A stretch of 64,000 bases of DNA from Fimbriimonadaceae bacterium (GTDB lineage Bacteria; Armatimonadota; Fimbriimonadia; Fimbriimonadales; Fimbriimonadaceae): positions 62,001 through 126,000 of the forward strand of contig JAIBBE010000014.1 of NCBI GenBank assembly GCA_019694835.1, in the 5' to 3' direction. This document shows, piece after piece, positions 16,509 to 23,991 of the stretch. Each line of letters opens with the position of its first letter. Within the stretch, counting starts at the first letter, position 1. Under the pieces are notes generated by a model. That model was not told the DNA's origin and ran no database searches. It saw only the letters and a program-made list of their open reading frames with translations. The translations under genes were made by a program, and so were the position numbers.

Positions 16509-17675
16509 ATGAACGTTCTCGAAGAAAATGATGCCTTGAGGGTGCTGCAAGCGCTCGGCTACGCGATCCTGATCGTCGACGAAACCGGTCGACTGACGGG
16601 CGCGATTGGCTGCATCCCCGACTTCGAAAACCTGAGCGAGCGAACCGCCTTTAGTGGGCTCCGATCACTCCTGACAAGCGTCATCGATCATGGAACCAGC
16701 GTCGATCTCGAACTCTCGGTTCCCGCCGCCCCCGACTTCCTCCAGGTCCGTCGCCAGAGGGTGCGCATCGTGAGCTTGGGTGCCCGCGCCGCGATCTGCC
16801 TTGAACCCGCCAGTTCGCGCCGCGACGGGAACGCGGCAGAGCAGCTGCGCGAGTACGAGTTCGTCGTACGCAACATTCGTCAGGGCATCTGGCGCCTGGA
16901 CGGGTCCGGACGAATTCTCTTCGTCAACCCTTATCTCGCCACCTGGCTCGAGTCGACGCCCGAACGGGTGCTTGGCCGCAACATTCGCGAGTTCCTGCCC
17001 GACGGCAAGCTCGATCACGAACGCGTGGCTGGCATCGACCGATTCGAAAGTGAATTCGTCACCGAATCCGGCCTTCACCGCCGCTCCATCGTGGTCTCAT
17101 CGCCAATCGAGGACGCAAAGGGACGCGAAACGGGGCGGGTCGAACTCATTACCGACATCACCGCCGAGCACGCGGTGCAGTCGCGCTTGGTACAGGAAGT
17201 CCAGCGCATGGCCCAACTCGCCAGCCTCGATCCACTGACGAATCTGCTCAATCGCCGGGCCTTCGATCTCACGATGCAGAATCTGGCCTCGGAGGCCACC
17301 GCACGTCCCTTCGGCCTCATCATGCTGGATATCGACGGCCTGAAAGACATCAATGACCGGTTGGGACATGAAGCCGGTGACCATGCCATTACCGCCTTCT
17401 CCGAGCGGCTCCTTGCTTCGGTCCGCGACAACGACCGCGTGTCGCGGCTTGGCGGCGACGAATTCGCCGTTCTCGTCCCCGGCGTCGAATCGCCGATACT
17501 TGCCGAAATCGCGAATCGCCTTCACCGCGACGTGCAGCAGGAATTGGAACTGCCCACCGGCACCGTGACCCTTGGAGCGTCGGTTGGCTGGGCGCATAGT
17601 GAGGTCGGAATCGACAACCTCATGCGCTGCGCCGATCACTCGCTGTATCAGAACAAACGGCAACGAAAGCCCTAA
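16509..17675 (+). CDS. PAS-GGDEF diguanylate cyclase
   Basis: Makes cyclic di-GMP from two GTP. Of 388 residues, the N-terminal third is a sensor-like region. A PAS domain follows (FVVRNIRQGIWRLDGSGRIL, VNPYLATWLESTPERVLGRN). The GGDEF domain fills the C-terminal half (DPLTNLLNRRAFD, LDIDGLKDINDRLGHEAGD, RLGGDEFAVLVPG). The active-site GGDEF is intact, and an RxxD product-inhibition site (RDND) stands five residues before it, so feedback inhibition is predicted. No membrane segment, so the enzyme is likely cytoplasmic. The stop codon is the first triplet of a TAACGTCCTTTCGCC repeat unit. Confidence 0.9.
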   Translation: MNVLEENDALRVLQALGYAILIVDETGRLTGAIGCIPDFENLSERTAFSGLRSLLTSVIDHGTSVDLELSVPAAPDFLQVRRQRVRIVSLGARAAICLEPASSRRDGNAAEQLREYEFVVRNIRQGIWRLDGSGRILFVNPYLATWLESTPERVLGRNIREFLPDGKLDHERVAGIDRFESEFVTESGLHRRSIVVSSPIEDAKGRETGRVELITDITAEHAVQSRLVQEVQRMAQLASLDPLTNLLNRRAFDLTMQNLASEATARPFGLIMLDIDGLKDINDRLGHEAGDHAITAFSERLLASVRDNDRVSRLGGDEFAVLVPGVESPILAEIANRLHRDVQQELELPTGTVTLGASVGWAHSEVGIDNLMRCADHSLYQNKRQRKP

Positions 17676-17850
17676 CGTCCTTTCGCCGTCCCTAATGTAC
17701 TTTCGCCGTCCCGGCGAACCCGGAAGAGTACTTTCGCCGTCCCGGCGATTCCCGGAAGAATACTTTCGCCGTCCCGGCGATTCCCGGCGTGAACTTTCGC
17801 CGTCTCGGCGAATCCGGACCGGTAGTTTCGCCGTCCCGGCGAATCTCCCT
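17673..17850. repeat. Tandem TTCGCCGTCCCGGCGAA palindrome array (31-32 bp period)
   Basis: Five units whose core is the perfect inverted repeat TTCGCCG-TCC-CGGCGAA or one-base variants of it, starting near 17699, 17730, 17762, 17793 and 17824, so 31 or 32 bases apart. A half-unit precedes them and starts at the stop codon of the diguanylate cyclase gene. The gaps are only about 12 bases and similar to each other, so this is a REP-like palindrome array, not CRISPR. The fold could terminate or stabilise the upstream transcript. Confidence 0.85.
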
Positions 17851-17937
17851 GGGTACTCCGGTACCCCGCCTCCGCCTTCTACGCATGAATGAGAATCTCA
17901 GTAGGACGACGCCGTACTCGCTGATCTCAAGCACGGG

Positions 17938-18014
17938 ATTCGCCGAGTCGGAGAGCGTACTCTCGCGAATCGCCGGGACGGCGAAAGTACATTAGGGACG
18001 GCGAAAGTACCTTG
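17938..18014. repeat. Inverted copies of the TTCGCCG palindrome repeat
   Basis: Three diverged units in the opposite orientation to the array about 90 bases upstream (ATTCGCCGAGTCGG, then CGCCGGGACGGCGAAAGTAC, then AGGGACGGCGAAAGTACC). They end 21 bases before the next gene's ATG. Together with the upstream array they could form a long hairpin. The 90 bases between hold no gene that I can see. Confidence 0.8.
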
Positions 18015-18035
18015 AGGTTGGTCACACTTGCATCC

Positions 18036-18272
18036 ATGATTCGCGTTTTCAATAAGGACACCAATGCCGAGGTTGGCACCATCACCGAACAGCAGCTCAA
18101 GTTCCTCACCGGACAAATGGAGGAGGAGAACGTGGATGACGTGGACTACTGGCTTCACCGCGAGCAACTCGAAGTCATGCGCGCGAACGGGGCAGAAGAG
18201 GAACTCCTCGCCGTTCTCGAAAAGGCGCTCGGCACCGCCGAAGACGTCGAGATCACTTGGATCATCGGATAG
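18036..18272 (+). CDS. Conserved small acidic protein
   Basis: A 78-residue protein beginning MIRVFNKDTNAEVGTITEQQ and rich in Glu/Asp. It has a predicted strand pair at the start and a helical C-terminal half (REQLEVMRANGAEEELLAVLEKALG) ending in a short strand (VEITWIIG). I have the impression that similar short proteins of this N-terminal pattern exist in several phyla without known function, but cannot verify this. No signal peptide and no cysteines. It is followed after 18 bases by the translin gene, which has its own -10 box. Confidence 0.6.
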   Translation: MIRVFNKDTNAEVGTITEQQLKFLTGQMEEENVDDVDYWLHREQLEVMRANGAEEELLAVLEKALGTAEDVEITWIIG

Positions 18273-18277
18273 CCCGG

Positions 18278-18283
18278 TATCCT
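18278..18283 (+). promoter_or_regulatory. -10 box TATCCT before the translin gene
   Basis: TATCCT followed by seven bases and the ATG, in the short gap after the preceding stop. It suggests that the translin homologue has its own leaderless transcript. Confidence 0.45.
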
Positions 18284-18290
18284 GAATGTC

Positions 18291-18917
18291 ATGCCGTCGG
18301 ATAACTGGGATCAGATCGTTGCGGGAATCCGCCCGCACCTGGATGCCATGCACCAGACCCGTGAGCGCGCCCTCAGTCTGACCCGCCTCTTGATCCAGAC
18401 CTGCTCGAAGTGCATTCGGCACGTCCATCGACATCAGTTCGACGAGGCAGCTCGCCTTCTTGACGAGGCGAAGTCCATTGCCCAGCGCGCCCGCGACGAC
18501 CTCAAAGCTCACCCTGCACTCTTCTACGCTGGTTATCTGCAGGATGCCGAAAAGGAGATGGTGGAGGCAGCCGCCGTGCTTGCCATGGTCCATGGCGAGC
18601 CGTATCCCTCTCCCGAAGACCTTGGCGTCGGGATGGTGAGCTACCTTAACGGAATGGGCGAGGCGGCCAGTGAGGCCCGACGCTATGTTCTCGACGAGAT
18701 GCGCAAGGGGCGCATCGACGAAGCCGAGCGACTCCTCGGTCAGATGGAAACGATCTACGACGATCTCATCACCTTCGACTATCCGGACTCCCTGACGGGG
18801 GGCCTGCGGCGAACGTGCGATGCCTTGAGAGCGGTGATTGAGCGCACTCGAAGCGACATCACGCTCACTCAAAGCCAGCAAGAACTCCTTGCTGCGCTTC
18901 GCGCGGCTCAAAGTTAG
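18291..18917 (+). CDS. Translin-family protein
   Basis: A 208-residue, all-helical protein matching the translin/TRAX fold family, which in eukaryotes binds single-stranded RNA/DNA and forms the C3PO nuclease. Visible hallmarks are RERALSLTRLLIQTCSKCIR, FDEAARLLDEAK, HPALFYAGYLQDAEKEMVEA, LGVGMVSYLNGMGEAASEAR, and especially the C-terminal DYPDSLTGGLRRTCDALRAV with IERTRSDITLT. The length suits the short archaeal/bacterial branch. Conserved acidic residues of the TRAX type seem present (EKEMVEA, EAASEARR), but I cannot assign the catalytic set. Cytoplasmic; probable role in nucleic-acid binding or small-RNA processing. Confidence 0.85.
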   Translation: MPSDNWDQIVAGIRPHLDAMHQTRERALSLTRLLIQTCSKCIRHVHRHQFDEAARLLDEAKSIAQRARDDLKAHPALFYAGYLQDAEKEMVEAAAVLAMVHGEPYPSPEDLGVGMVSYLNGMGEAASEARRYVLDEMRKGRIDEAERLLGQMETIYDDLITFDYPDSLTGGLRRTCDALRAVIERTRSDITLTQSQQELLAALRAAQS

Positions 18918-18957
18918 TGTGATGGCGAAAGGAATCAAGAAAGGCGGGTGGCCGGGG

Positions 18958-19063
18958 TGATGAATTGTGCACCCCGGTTCTGCCAAGTGCTGACAGCATC
19001 CGCAACTGGTAGACCGCTGTTAGGTTCCTGCAAGTTGACAGCGCCGGGGTGCACAATTCATCA
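18958..19063. repeat. Inverted repeat element with perfect 20-bp arms
   Basis: TGATGAATTGTGCACCCCGG (18958-18977) returns as its exact reverse complement at 19044-19063, with a 66-base centre. The left arm together with its flank (CCGGGGTGATGAATTG, then TGCACCCCGG) can also fold on itself. No open frame runs through it and no transposase is nearby, so it fits a small non-autonomous element or a hairpin terminator for the upstream gene. Confidence 0.75.
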
Positions 19064-19189
19064 TCCCCACACACTCCGCGACGTTTCCCACCAACGCGGA
19101 AATCGCCCCGAGTTTGCTGGATTCGGAATGACCTACGCAACTCAAGCCTCATGGACTCACGGTTTAGCGTTAGAGGTACAACCAAGCGC

Positions 19190-20677
19190 ATGACGAAGCT
19201 ATGCGCATGTGCACTTTCGGTCGCGCTTTGCCTCCAGTGCTGGGCCGATGAAGCGACCACCGCGAAGCGCTTCGAACAGGCCAAGCGATCCGAGCCCGAA
19301 CTGGTCGCGTTCCTCAAGCGGATGCCAAAGGGTGGCGACCTTCACAACCATGTCACGGGCGCGGTCTACAGCGACTTCCTCCTCGACAACGCGGTCGCCC
19401 GCAACCTCTTCTTCGACCCCGAAACGCGCGGCTTTCGCAGCACCGCGACCGACCGAACCGTTCCCGCCGCCGACCTGCTTCGCAACAACGATCTGCTCTA
19501 CTCGTATTTGAACCAAGTGAGCATGCGCGGGTGGACCCCCAATACCATCAACGGGCACGACCACTTCTTCGACACGTTCGACACGATTGGGACAGGGATG
19601 GATGGGATGACGACGGAGGACTTCCTTGCCGAAGTCGCCAAGCGCAATCTCGCCCAGAACGTCCAGTACATGGAGCTTATGACTCGCTGCGCACCGGGAG
19701 AGACTCTTTCTCCGGTTCTAAACAGCCAAGTCGAACTCGCGAGCCTCGATGTCGCACTCGCCACGATCGCCCCGAAACTCCAGGATCTGGCCCGCTCGAT
19801 TCCCTCGTACATGGACGCCCGCGAGCAATCCTTGACACGCCGACTGAGCCTCAAAGCACCCATCAGCAGTCCGAAGTCATCGATAACGCTTCGTTACATT
19901 TACTCCTTCAGCCGACTGATCACGAACGAGCAGTTCTTCGTGAACGCGGCCGCCGCGATGACCTGCGCCAAGGCCGACCCACGAGTCGTCGCGATCAACA
20001 TCGTGGCGCCCGAAGATCATCCGAACAGTCGACGGAACTTCAATGAGCAGATGCGGATTCTGGACTTCCTTTGGAACCGCCTGGGAAAACCGAAAGTGAC
20101 CCTCCACGCCGGAGAACTGACCCTGAAGTACTCGCCGGTCGAGCCCATGCGTGACCGGATCCGCAAGTCGATTGTGCTTGGCCATGCGTCACGCATCGGT
20201 CATGGCGTCAGCATCGCCTGGGAAGAAGATCTGGGCAATCTTTTCAAGCTGATGAAGGAGCGAGGCGTGATGGTGGAAGTCTGCTTGAGCAGCAACGCCA
20301 GCATCCTCGGCGTCTCGGGTACCCAGCACCCCATCTTGCTCTATCGAAAGGCGGGCATTCCGGTGTGCCTGAACACCGATGACGAGGGCGTGAGCCGCAG
20401 CAACCTCACCAATGAGTGGGTCAGGGCAGCACGAACCTACAACTTCAGCTATGCGGACATGAAGGACTTCGCGCGGAATGCCGTCGCCTACTCGTTTCTG
20501 AGCGGCCCTTCCCTGTTCTGGGATCGAGCGCACCGCAAGCCGCGACCGGGATTCGAGGGATTGGGCAAGATCGGTTGGCGCCCCAACGCAAAGGCCAACG
20601 CGCTCTTGGCAAAGTCCGAGAAGGCGCAAGTGCAGGTTCGGCTGGAGCAAGCCTTCGCGAAGTTCGAGTCGCCGTAG
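19190..20677 (+). CDS. Exported adenosine deaminase-family protein
   Basis: A zinc hydrolase of the adenosine deaminase fold, about 495 residues, longer than cytosolic ADA and resembling the extracellular ADGF/ADA2 branch. A signal peptide is present from the chosen ATG (TKLCACALSVALCLQCWADE); an in-frame ATG 13 codons upstream is the alternative. Zinc and catalytic motifs are in order: MPKGGDLHNHVTGAVYSD (HxH), VTLHAGELTLKYSP (His and Glu), SRIGHGVSIAWE (His), and VCLNTDDEGVSRS (Asp-Asp). The N-terminal extension before the first motif is short. It probably deaminates adenosine or a related nucleoside outside the cytoplasm for salvage. Confidence 0.88.
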   Translation: MTKLCACALSVALCLQCWADEATTAKRFEQAKRSEPELVAFLKRMPKGGDLHNHVTGAVYSDFLLDNAVARNLFFDPETRGFRSTATDRTVPAADLLRNNDLLYSYLNQVSMRGWTPNTINGHDHFFDTFDTIGTGMDGMTTEDFLAEVAKRNLAQNVQYMELMTRCAPGETLSPVLNSQVELASLDVALATIAPKLQDLARSIPSYMDAREQSLTRRLSLKAPISSPKSSITLRYIYSFSRLITNEQFFVNAAAAMTCAKADPRVVAINIVAPEDHPNSRRNFNEQMRILDFLWNRLGKPKVTLHAGELTLKYSPVEPMRDRIRKSIVLGHASRIGHGVSIAWEEDLGNLFKLMKERGVMVEVCLSSNASILGVSGTQHPILLYRKAGIPVCLNTDDEGVSRSNLTNEWVRAARTYNFSYADMKDFARNAVAYSFLSGPSLFWDRAHRKPRPGFEGLGKIGWRPNAKANALLAKSEKAQVQVRLEQAFAKFESP

Positions 20678-20681
20678 ACGA

Positions 20682-20687
20682 TACAAT
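20682..20687 (+). promoter_or_regulatory. -10 box TACAAT before the dioxygenase gene
   Basis: TACAAT lies between the adenosine deaminase stop and the next ATG, with a six-base gap (CGAATC) to the ATG. No Shine-Dalgarno fits between; a leaderless transcript is predicted. Confidence 0.55.
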
Positions 20688-20693
20688 CGAATC

Positions 20694-21632
20694 ATGCCAT
20701 CGGTAACCGGCCTTCACCACGTCACCGGCATCTGCGGCGATGCTCAAGCCAACCTCGACTTCTACACGGGGGTTCTCGGACTGCGGCTGATTAAGCTGAC
20801 CGTCAACTTCGACGACCCGGGGACTTACCACCTGTACTACGGCGACGGCCTCGGTCGACCGGGCACAGTGATGACCTTCTTCCCTTACCCGGACTCCTAT
20901 CAGGGCCGCGTCGGGTCAGGATCCGTCGCGTCAACGTCGTTCGCCATCCCGGCGGCGAGCTTCGACTGGTGGGTCGACCGGCTTGCCATACTTGCGGTCC
21001 CCTTTGACCTTCAGGAAGACCGATTTGGAGAGAAAGTCATCGGACTGGCCGACCCAGATGGACTGCCCATCGAGTTGATCGCTTCCAATTCCACGCCCGA
21101 ACCTCATCCATGGGCGAACATGCCGATACCTGTCGAGCAGGCCATCGGAACGATTCACAGTGTCACTCTTTGCGAAGAGGCGAGTGAGCAGACCAATGCG
21201 TTTCTTACCGAGTCCCTCGGTTTTCGGGCGACCACCAACGAGGGCGCGCGGTTTCGGTTCGAGGCGGGCACCGGCGGGGCGGGCACGATCGTGGACGTAC
21301 TGTGCCAGCCGGATGCTCCGCACGGCCGAGGCGGTCAAGGCAGCATCCATCACATCGCTTTCCGCATCCCTGATGACACCCAGCAGGTCACGATTCGGAA
21401 GAGCTTGATCGCCGACGGACGAAACTTGAGTCCGGTGATGGACCGCCAGTACTTCCACTCGATCTACTTCCGAGAGCCGGGAGGGGTCTTGTTCGAGATC
21501 GCCACCGACGGACCCGGGTTCACCTGGGATGAGCCAGAAGAAAGCCTCGGCACATCCCTCAAGCTGCCTCCCCACGTCGAGGCGATGCGCGAACGGGTCG
21601 AGCGCCTGCTGCCCCCGCTGAGATTGCCATGA
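20694..21632 (+). CDS. Ring-cleaving dioxygenase of the vicinal-oxygen-chelate family (MhqO-like)
   Basis: A 312-residue protein with two VOC/glyoxalase modules. The metal ligands of the family are visible: His in VTGLHHVTGICGD, His in GQGSIHHIAFRIPDD, and Glu in PGGVLFEIATDGPGF. It resembles the MhqO/MhqA/CatE class that opens hydroquinone or catechol rings, protecting against quinones. The next gene overlaps it by an ATGA and is an alpha/beta hydrolase. The pair mirrors the mhqO-mhqD partnership of Bacillus quinone resistance, which strengthens the assignment. No MarR-type regulator is next to it here. Confidence 0.85.
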   Translation: MPSVTGLHHVTGICGDAQANLDFYTGVLGLRLIKLTVNFDDPGTYHLYYGDGLGRPGTVMTFFPYPDSYQGRVGSGSVASTSFAIPAASFDWWVDRLAILAVPFDLQEDRFGEKVIGLADPDGLPIELIASNSTPEPHPWANMPIPVEQAIGTIHSVTLCEEASEQTNAFLTESLGFRATTNEGARFRFEAGTGGAGTIVDVLCQPDAPHGRGGQGSIHHIAFRIPDDTQQVTIRKSLIADGRNLSPVMDRQYFHSIYFREPGGVLFEIATDGPGFTWDEPEESLGTSLKLPPHVEAMRERVERLLPPLRLP

Positions 21633-22237
21633 GCTATGTTCACCTCTACCGCCCGGCCACCGATCCGGTCGAGATGCGCACCCTCGTTTTGCTCCACGGC
21701 ACGGGAGCCGACGAACACGACCTGATTCCGTTGGCTCGTGCGGTTCTGCCCGGAGCCGCGATCCTCGGCCTGCGCGGAGACGTGAGCGAGAACGGCATGC
21801 CCCGATTCTTCCGCCGCTTCGCCGAGGGCGTTTTTGACTTGGAAGATGTCGCGTTTCGGGCTCAAAAGCTCGCCGATTTCATCAGCGAGGCAGCTCAAAC
21901 CTATGCGTTCGACCCGGCTCAAGCCGTTGCCGTTGGCTTTTCGAACGGAGCCAACATCGCCGCCGCGACGATGCTCCTCCATCCGGGTACGTTCGGCCAA
22001 GCAGTCCTCATGCGGGCCATGGTCACCGTCCGTCCCGATACCATTCCCGATCTCTCCGATAGCCGCATCCTCATTTGCTCGGGCAAGACCGACTCAATCG
22101 TGCCCGTCGAGGACGCTTCGGAACTGGCCGATATGTTTCGCTCTGGAGGGGCCGACGTGACCCATGCATGGGCAGAGAGCGGGCACCGAATGGCCGAGGA
22201 TGAAATTCCCCTCATTGCCGATTGGCTTGCGAACTGA
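21629..22237 (+). CDS. Alpha/beta hydrolase, phospholipase/carboxylesterase type (MhqD-like)
   Basis: A 202-residue serine hydrolase. The oxyanion block (LVLLHGTGADEHDLIPL), nucleophile elbow (AVGFSNGANIAAA), acid residue (SGKTDSIVPVEDA) and catalytic His (AESGHRMAEDE) are all present and in order. The ATG overlaps the stop of the ring-cleaving dioxygenase gene (ATGA). In Bacillus the equivalent hydrolase MhqD sits with MhqO in quinone detoxification, so a role downstream of ring cleavage is a reasonable inference. Cytoplasmic; no signal peptide. Confidence 0.85.
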   Translation: MSYVHLYRPATDPVEMRTLVLLHGTGADEHDLIPLARAVLPGAAILGLRGDVSENGMPRFFRRFAEGVFDLEDVAFRAQKLADFISEAAQTYAFDPAQAVAVGFSNGANIAAATMLLHPGTFGQAVLMRAMVTVRPDTIPDLSDSRILICSGKTDSIVPVEDASELADMFRSGGADVTHAWAESGHRMAEDEIPLIADWLAN

Positions 22238-22240
22238 GAC

Positions 22241-22246
22241 TATACT
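22241..22246 (+). promoter_or_regulatory. -10 box TATACT, five bases before an ATG
   Basis: TATACT then GAAGC then the ATG of the chagasin-like gene, placed right after the hydrolase stop. It is another leaderless-type start. Confidence 0.5.
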
Positions 22247-22251
22247 GAAGC

Positions 22252-22947
22252 ATGTTAACCCAGCTTGTCGTCACCGTTCTGGGCACTCAACTAAGCCCGC
22301 CGCAGCCCCTCTTGGCCGGCAACGTGGTCATGACCGACCTAAGTTTCCAGAACCACGTGGACATCGGAATCGGCGACAAGATCACGGTCAAGCTCGCCCT
22401 GACTCCGTCAACCGGCGATGCATGGACGTGCACTTGGACCAACGGCCGGATCCTCGCTGGAGTCGGCGAGCCGCAGTTCGTTTCGAACTCCCAGTTCAAC
22501 AATGCGTTCGGGAACATGGTCTTCGTCGTTCGGGGCAGGCGCGAAGGTTCGACGATGCTGAACTTCATCCGACGGCGCGGCAACATGGTGATGGAGACCC
22601 TCCAGTGCCTGGTCTGTGTCGACGATGGCCAGGGGCAGCAGACCGTCAACGTAGGCCCGCAGATGAACAACGGCCAGGTGAATATCGACTCCGGCGACAT
22701 CCTCCAGGTGGTCTTACCGACGAGTGGCGGCAAATGGTCCATCGTGTCGCAGCCATCCGGCCTCAGCTTGCTTCTCCCCGGCACGGGCAACACCAACGGC
22801 TATCCGAGCGGGGATTGGTCGAACCAGTACTACCGCTTCAAGCCGATTGGCCCTTGGTCCGGATTCTTGAACCTGAAATTCACACCGAACTCAGCTCAGG
22901 TGCAGTCCTCGACGTTCGACGTGTACGTGAACATCCGGTCGAACTGA
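22252..22947 (+). CDS. Hypothetical protein, possibly two chagasin-like domains
   Basis: A 231-residue protein of two similar beta-rich halves. The first half shows the order of the chagasin/I42 cysteine-protease inhibitor fold: GIGDKITVKLALTPSTGDAW (compare GD...NPTTGYxW), then GNMVFVVRGRREGSTMLNFI. The second half has SGDILQVVLPTSGGKWSIVS and FKPIGPWSGFLNLKF. The inhibitor loop residues are only loosely matched, so this is a fold guess. The N-terminus (LTQLVVTVLGTQLSPPQP) is weakly hydrophobic, and export is uncertain. It starts five bases after a -10 box. Confidence 0.5.
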   Translation: MLTQLVVTVLGTQLSPPQPLLAGNVVMTDLSFQNHVDIGIGDKITVKLALTPSTGDAWTCTWTNGRILAGVGEPQFVSNSQFNNAFGNMVFVVRGRREGSTMLNFIRRRGNMVMETLQCLVCVDDGQGQQTVNVGPQMNNGQVNIDSGDILQVVLPTSGGKWSIVSQPSGLSLLLPGTGNTNGYPSGDWSNQYYRFKPIGPWSGFLNLKFTPNSAQVQSSTFDVYVNIRSN

Positions 22948-22953
22948 TACAAT
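22948..22953 (+). promoter_or_regulatory. -10 box TACAAT before the small zinc-ribbon gene
   Basis: TACAAT, a six-base gap, then the ATG. The box overlaps the stop codon of the preceding gene (TGATACAAT). Confidence 0.5.
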
Positions 22954-22959
22954 GCAGGG

Positions 22960-23175
22960 ATGGAGCGGTGGAACGCGGAGGCCATCCCGCGCAGTGATCT
23001 TGTATGGGCGCTGGGTCGTCCGGACATCGTTCGGACGGCACGCCGGATCGATTCCTGCCTCCTCTGCCGCGCGCCTCATGTGAATGAGGCAGCCCTATGC
23101 CCGGCCTGCTGGGCCATCTTGGATGAACCGGAAATCGGCATCGCCCAGGAGTGGATGACGGGAGCGCGACCCTAG
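22960..23175 (+). CDS. Small zinc-ribbon-like protein
   Basis: A 71-residue protein with two cysteine pairs, SCLLCRAPHVNEAALCPACWAIL, spaced as a zinc ribbon or knuckle. The rest is helical and charged, with no membrane segment. Small proteins of this type often bind nucleic acid or act as adaptors, but nothing here tells which. It ends exactly where the next gene's TTG begins (TAG-TTG), so the two are probably co-translated. Confidence 0.55.
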   Translation: MERWNAEAIPRSDLVWALGRPDIVRTARRIDSCLLCRAPHVNEAALCPACWAILDEPEIGIAQEWMTGARP

Positions 23176-23991
23176 TTGCTTGGCTGGATCATCCTGGCTG
23201 CGTTTCTGGGGGGAGCCTTCGGACTTTGGTGGACTAGCCGACGGCGGGCGAACCCCGGATTCCTTGCCCACGCCGAGTATTGGGTCTACCTTCCCGAGGC
23301 GAAAATGCCGTCGCAGGACGCGATCATGACCCGTATGATCCAGGCGAATCCGCACGGAGCCGGTGTGATCGGGCCGCGCGAAGGTTTGCTCTTCAGCGAC
23401 ATCCGATTGCATATGGGGCTCGCCAAACGTGAGAAGAACCCGCAGCTCTTCCGGCCCGATCTGTTTCGTGATCGAGCCGAACCCACGCCGGAAATCCTCG
23501 CCCGGCTCGCCGATTCGGTTGCCCTCGCCAAGCTCCGCTACGTCTCTGAAGTACCTATTCCTGACAGCCGACACCTTCGGTTCCTGCTTCACGCGGCCGA
23601 TGCGCTCGCAGAACTGGGGGGCGGGACGGTAGTCTATGACGCCATCACGTCTCGTCTCTTCACGGCGGAAGAGCTGCGCGATAGGCTCGCTCGTTCGCCC
23701 GATGCCACCGGCTTTGACGATCACGTGACTATCGCGTGGACACCCCTTGATGAAGTAAGCGTGACGGGGATGACGAAAATGGGCTGGCCAGACTTGGTGA
23801 CGCCTCGGTCACCCAGCGATCATCGCGCGCTCATCCTGCAGTTGATGGAGGAAGTGGCGCGGAGAATCTGGGCGGATGGGATGATGGAGTCGATCGAGCT
23901 AGAGGCGTATGATGACCGCTTCGTTGCTTCTGTCCAAAGGATGAATCGCGATCTCGCCGTCGTCAACATTCGCCGATTCAACGCCCCTTAG
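23176..23991 (+). CDS. Membrane-anchored hypothetical protein
   Basis: A 271-residue protein with an N-terminal membrane helix (LGWIILAAFLGGAFGLWW) followed by Arg residues, which predicts a cytoplasmic soluble domain of about 250 residues. I do not recognise the domain. Visible pieces are AEYWVYLPEAKMPSQDAIM, GPREGLLFSDIRLHMGL and DDHVTIAWTPLDEVSVTGM. The start is a TTG directly abutting the previous stop; no other start gives the membrane helix. The stop codon overlaps the stop of the convergent iscA-like gene by three to four bases. Confidence 0.6.
   Translation: MLGWIILAAFLGGAFGLWWTSRRRANPGFLAHAEYWVYLPEAKMPSQDAIMTRMIQANPHGAGVIGPREGLLFSDIRLHMGLAKREKNPQLFRPDLFRDRAEPTPEILARLADSVALAKLRYVSEVPIPDSRHLRFLLHAADALAELGGGTVVYDAITSRLFTAEELRDRLARSPDATGFDDHVTIAWTPLDEVSVTGMTKMGWPDLVTPRSPSDHRALILQLMEEVARRIWADGMMESIELEAYDDRFVASVQRMNRDLAVVNIRRFNAP

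Noticed and set aside
17699..17850. CRISPR array from the regular 31-32 bp units
   Set aside because: The 'spacers' are only about 12 bases and resemble each other, units are palindromic REP-like, units occur inverted nearby, and no cas gene is present.
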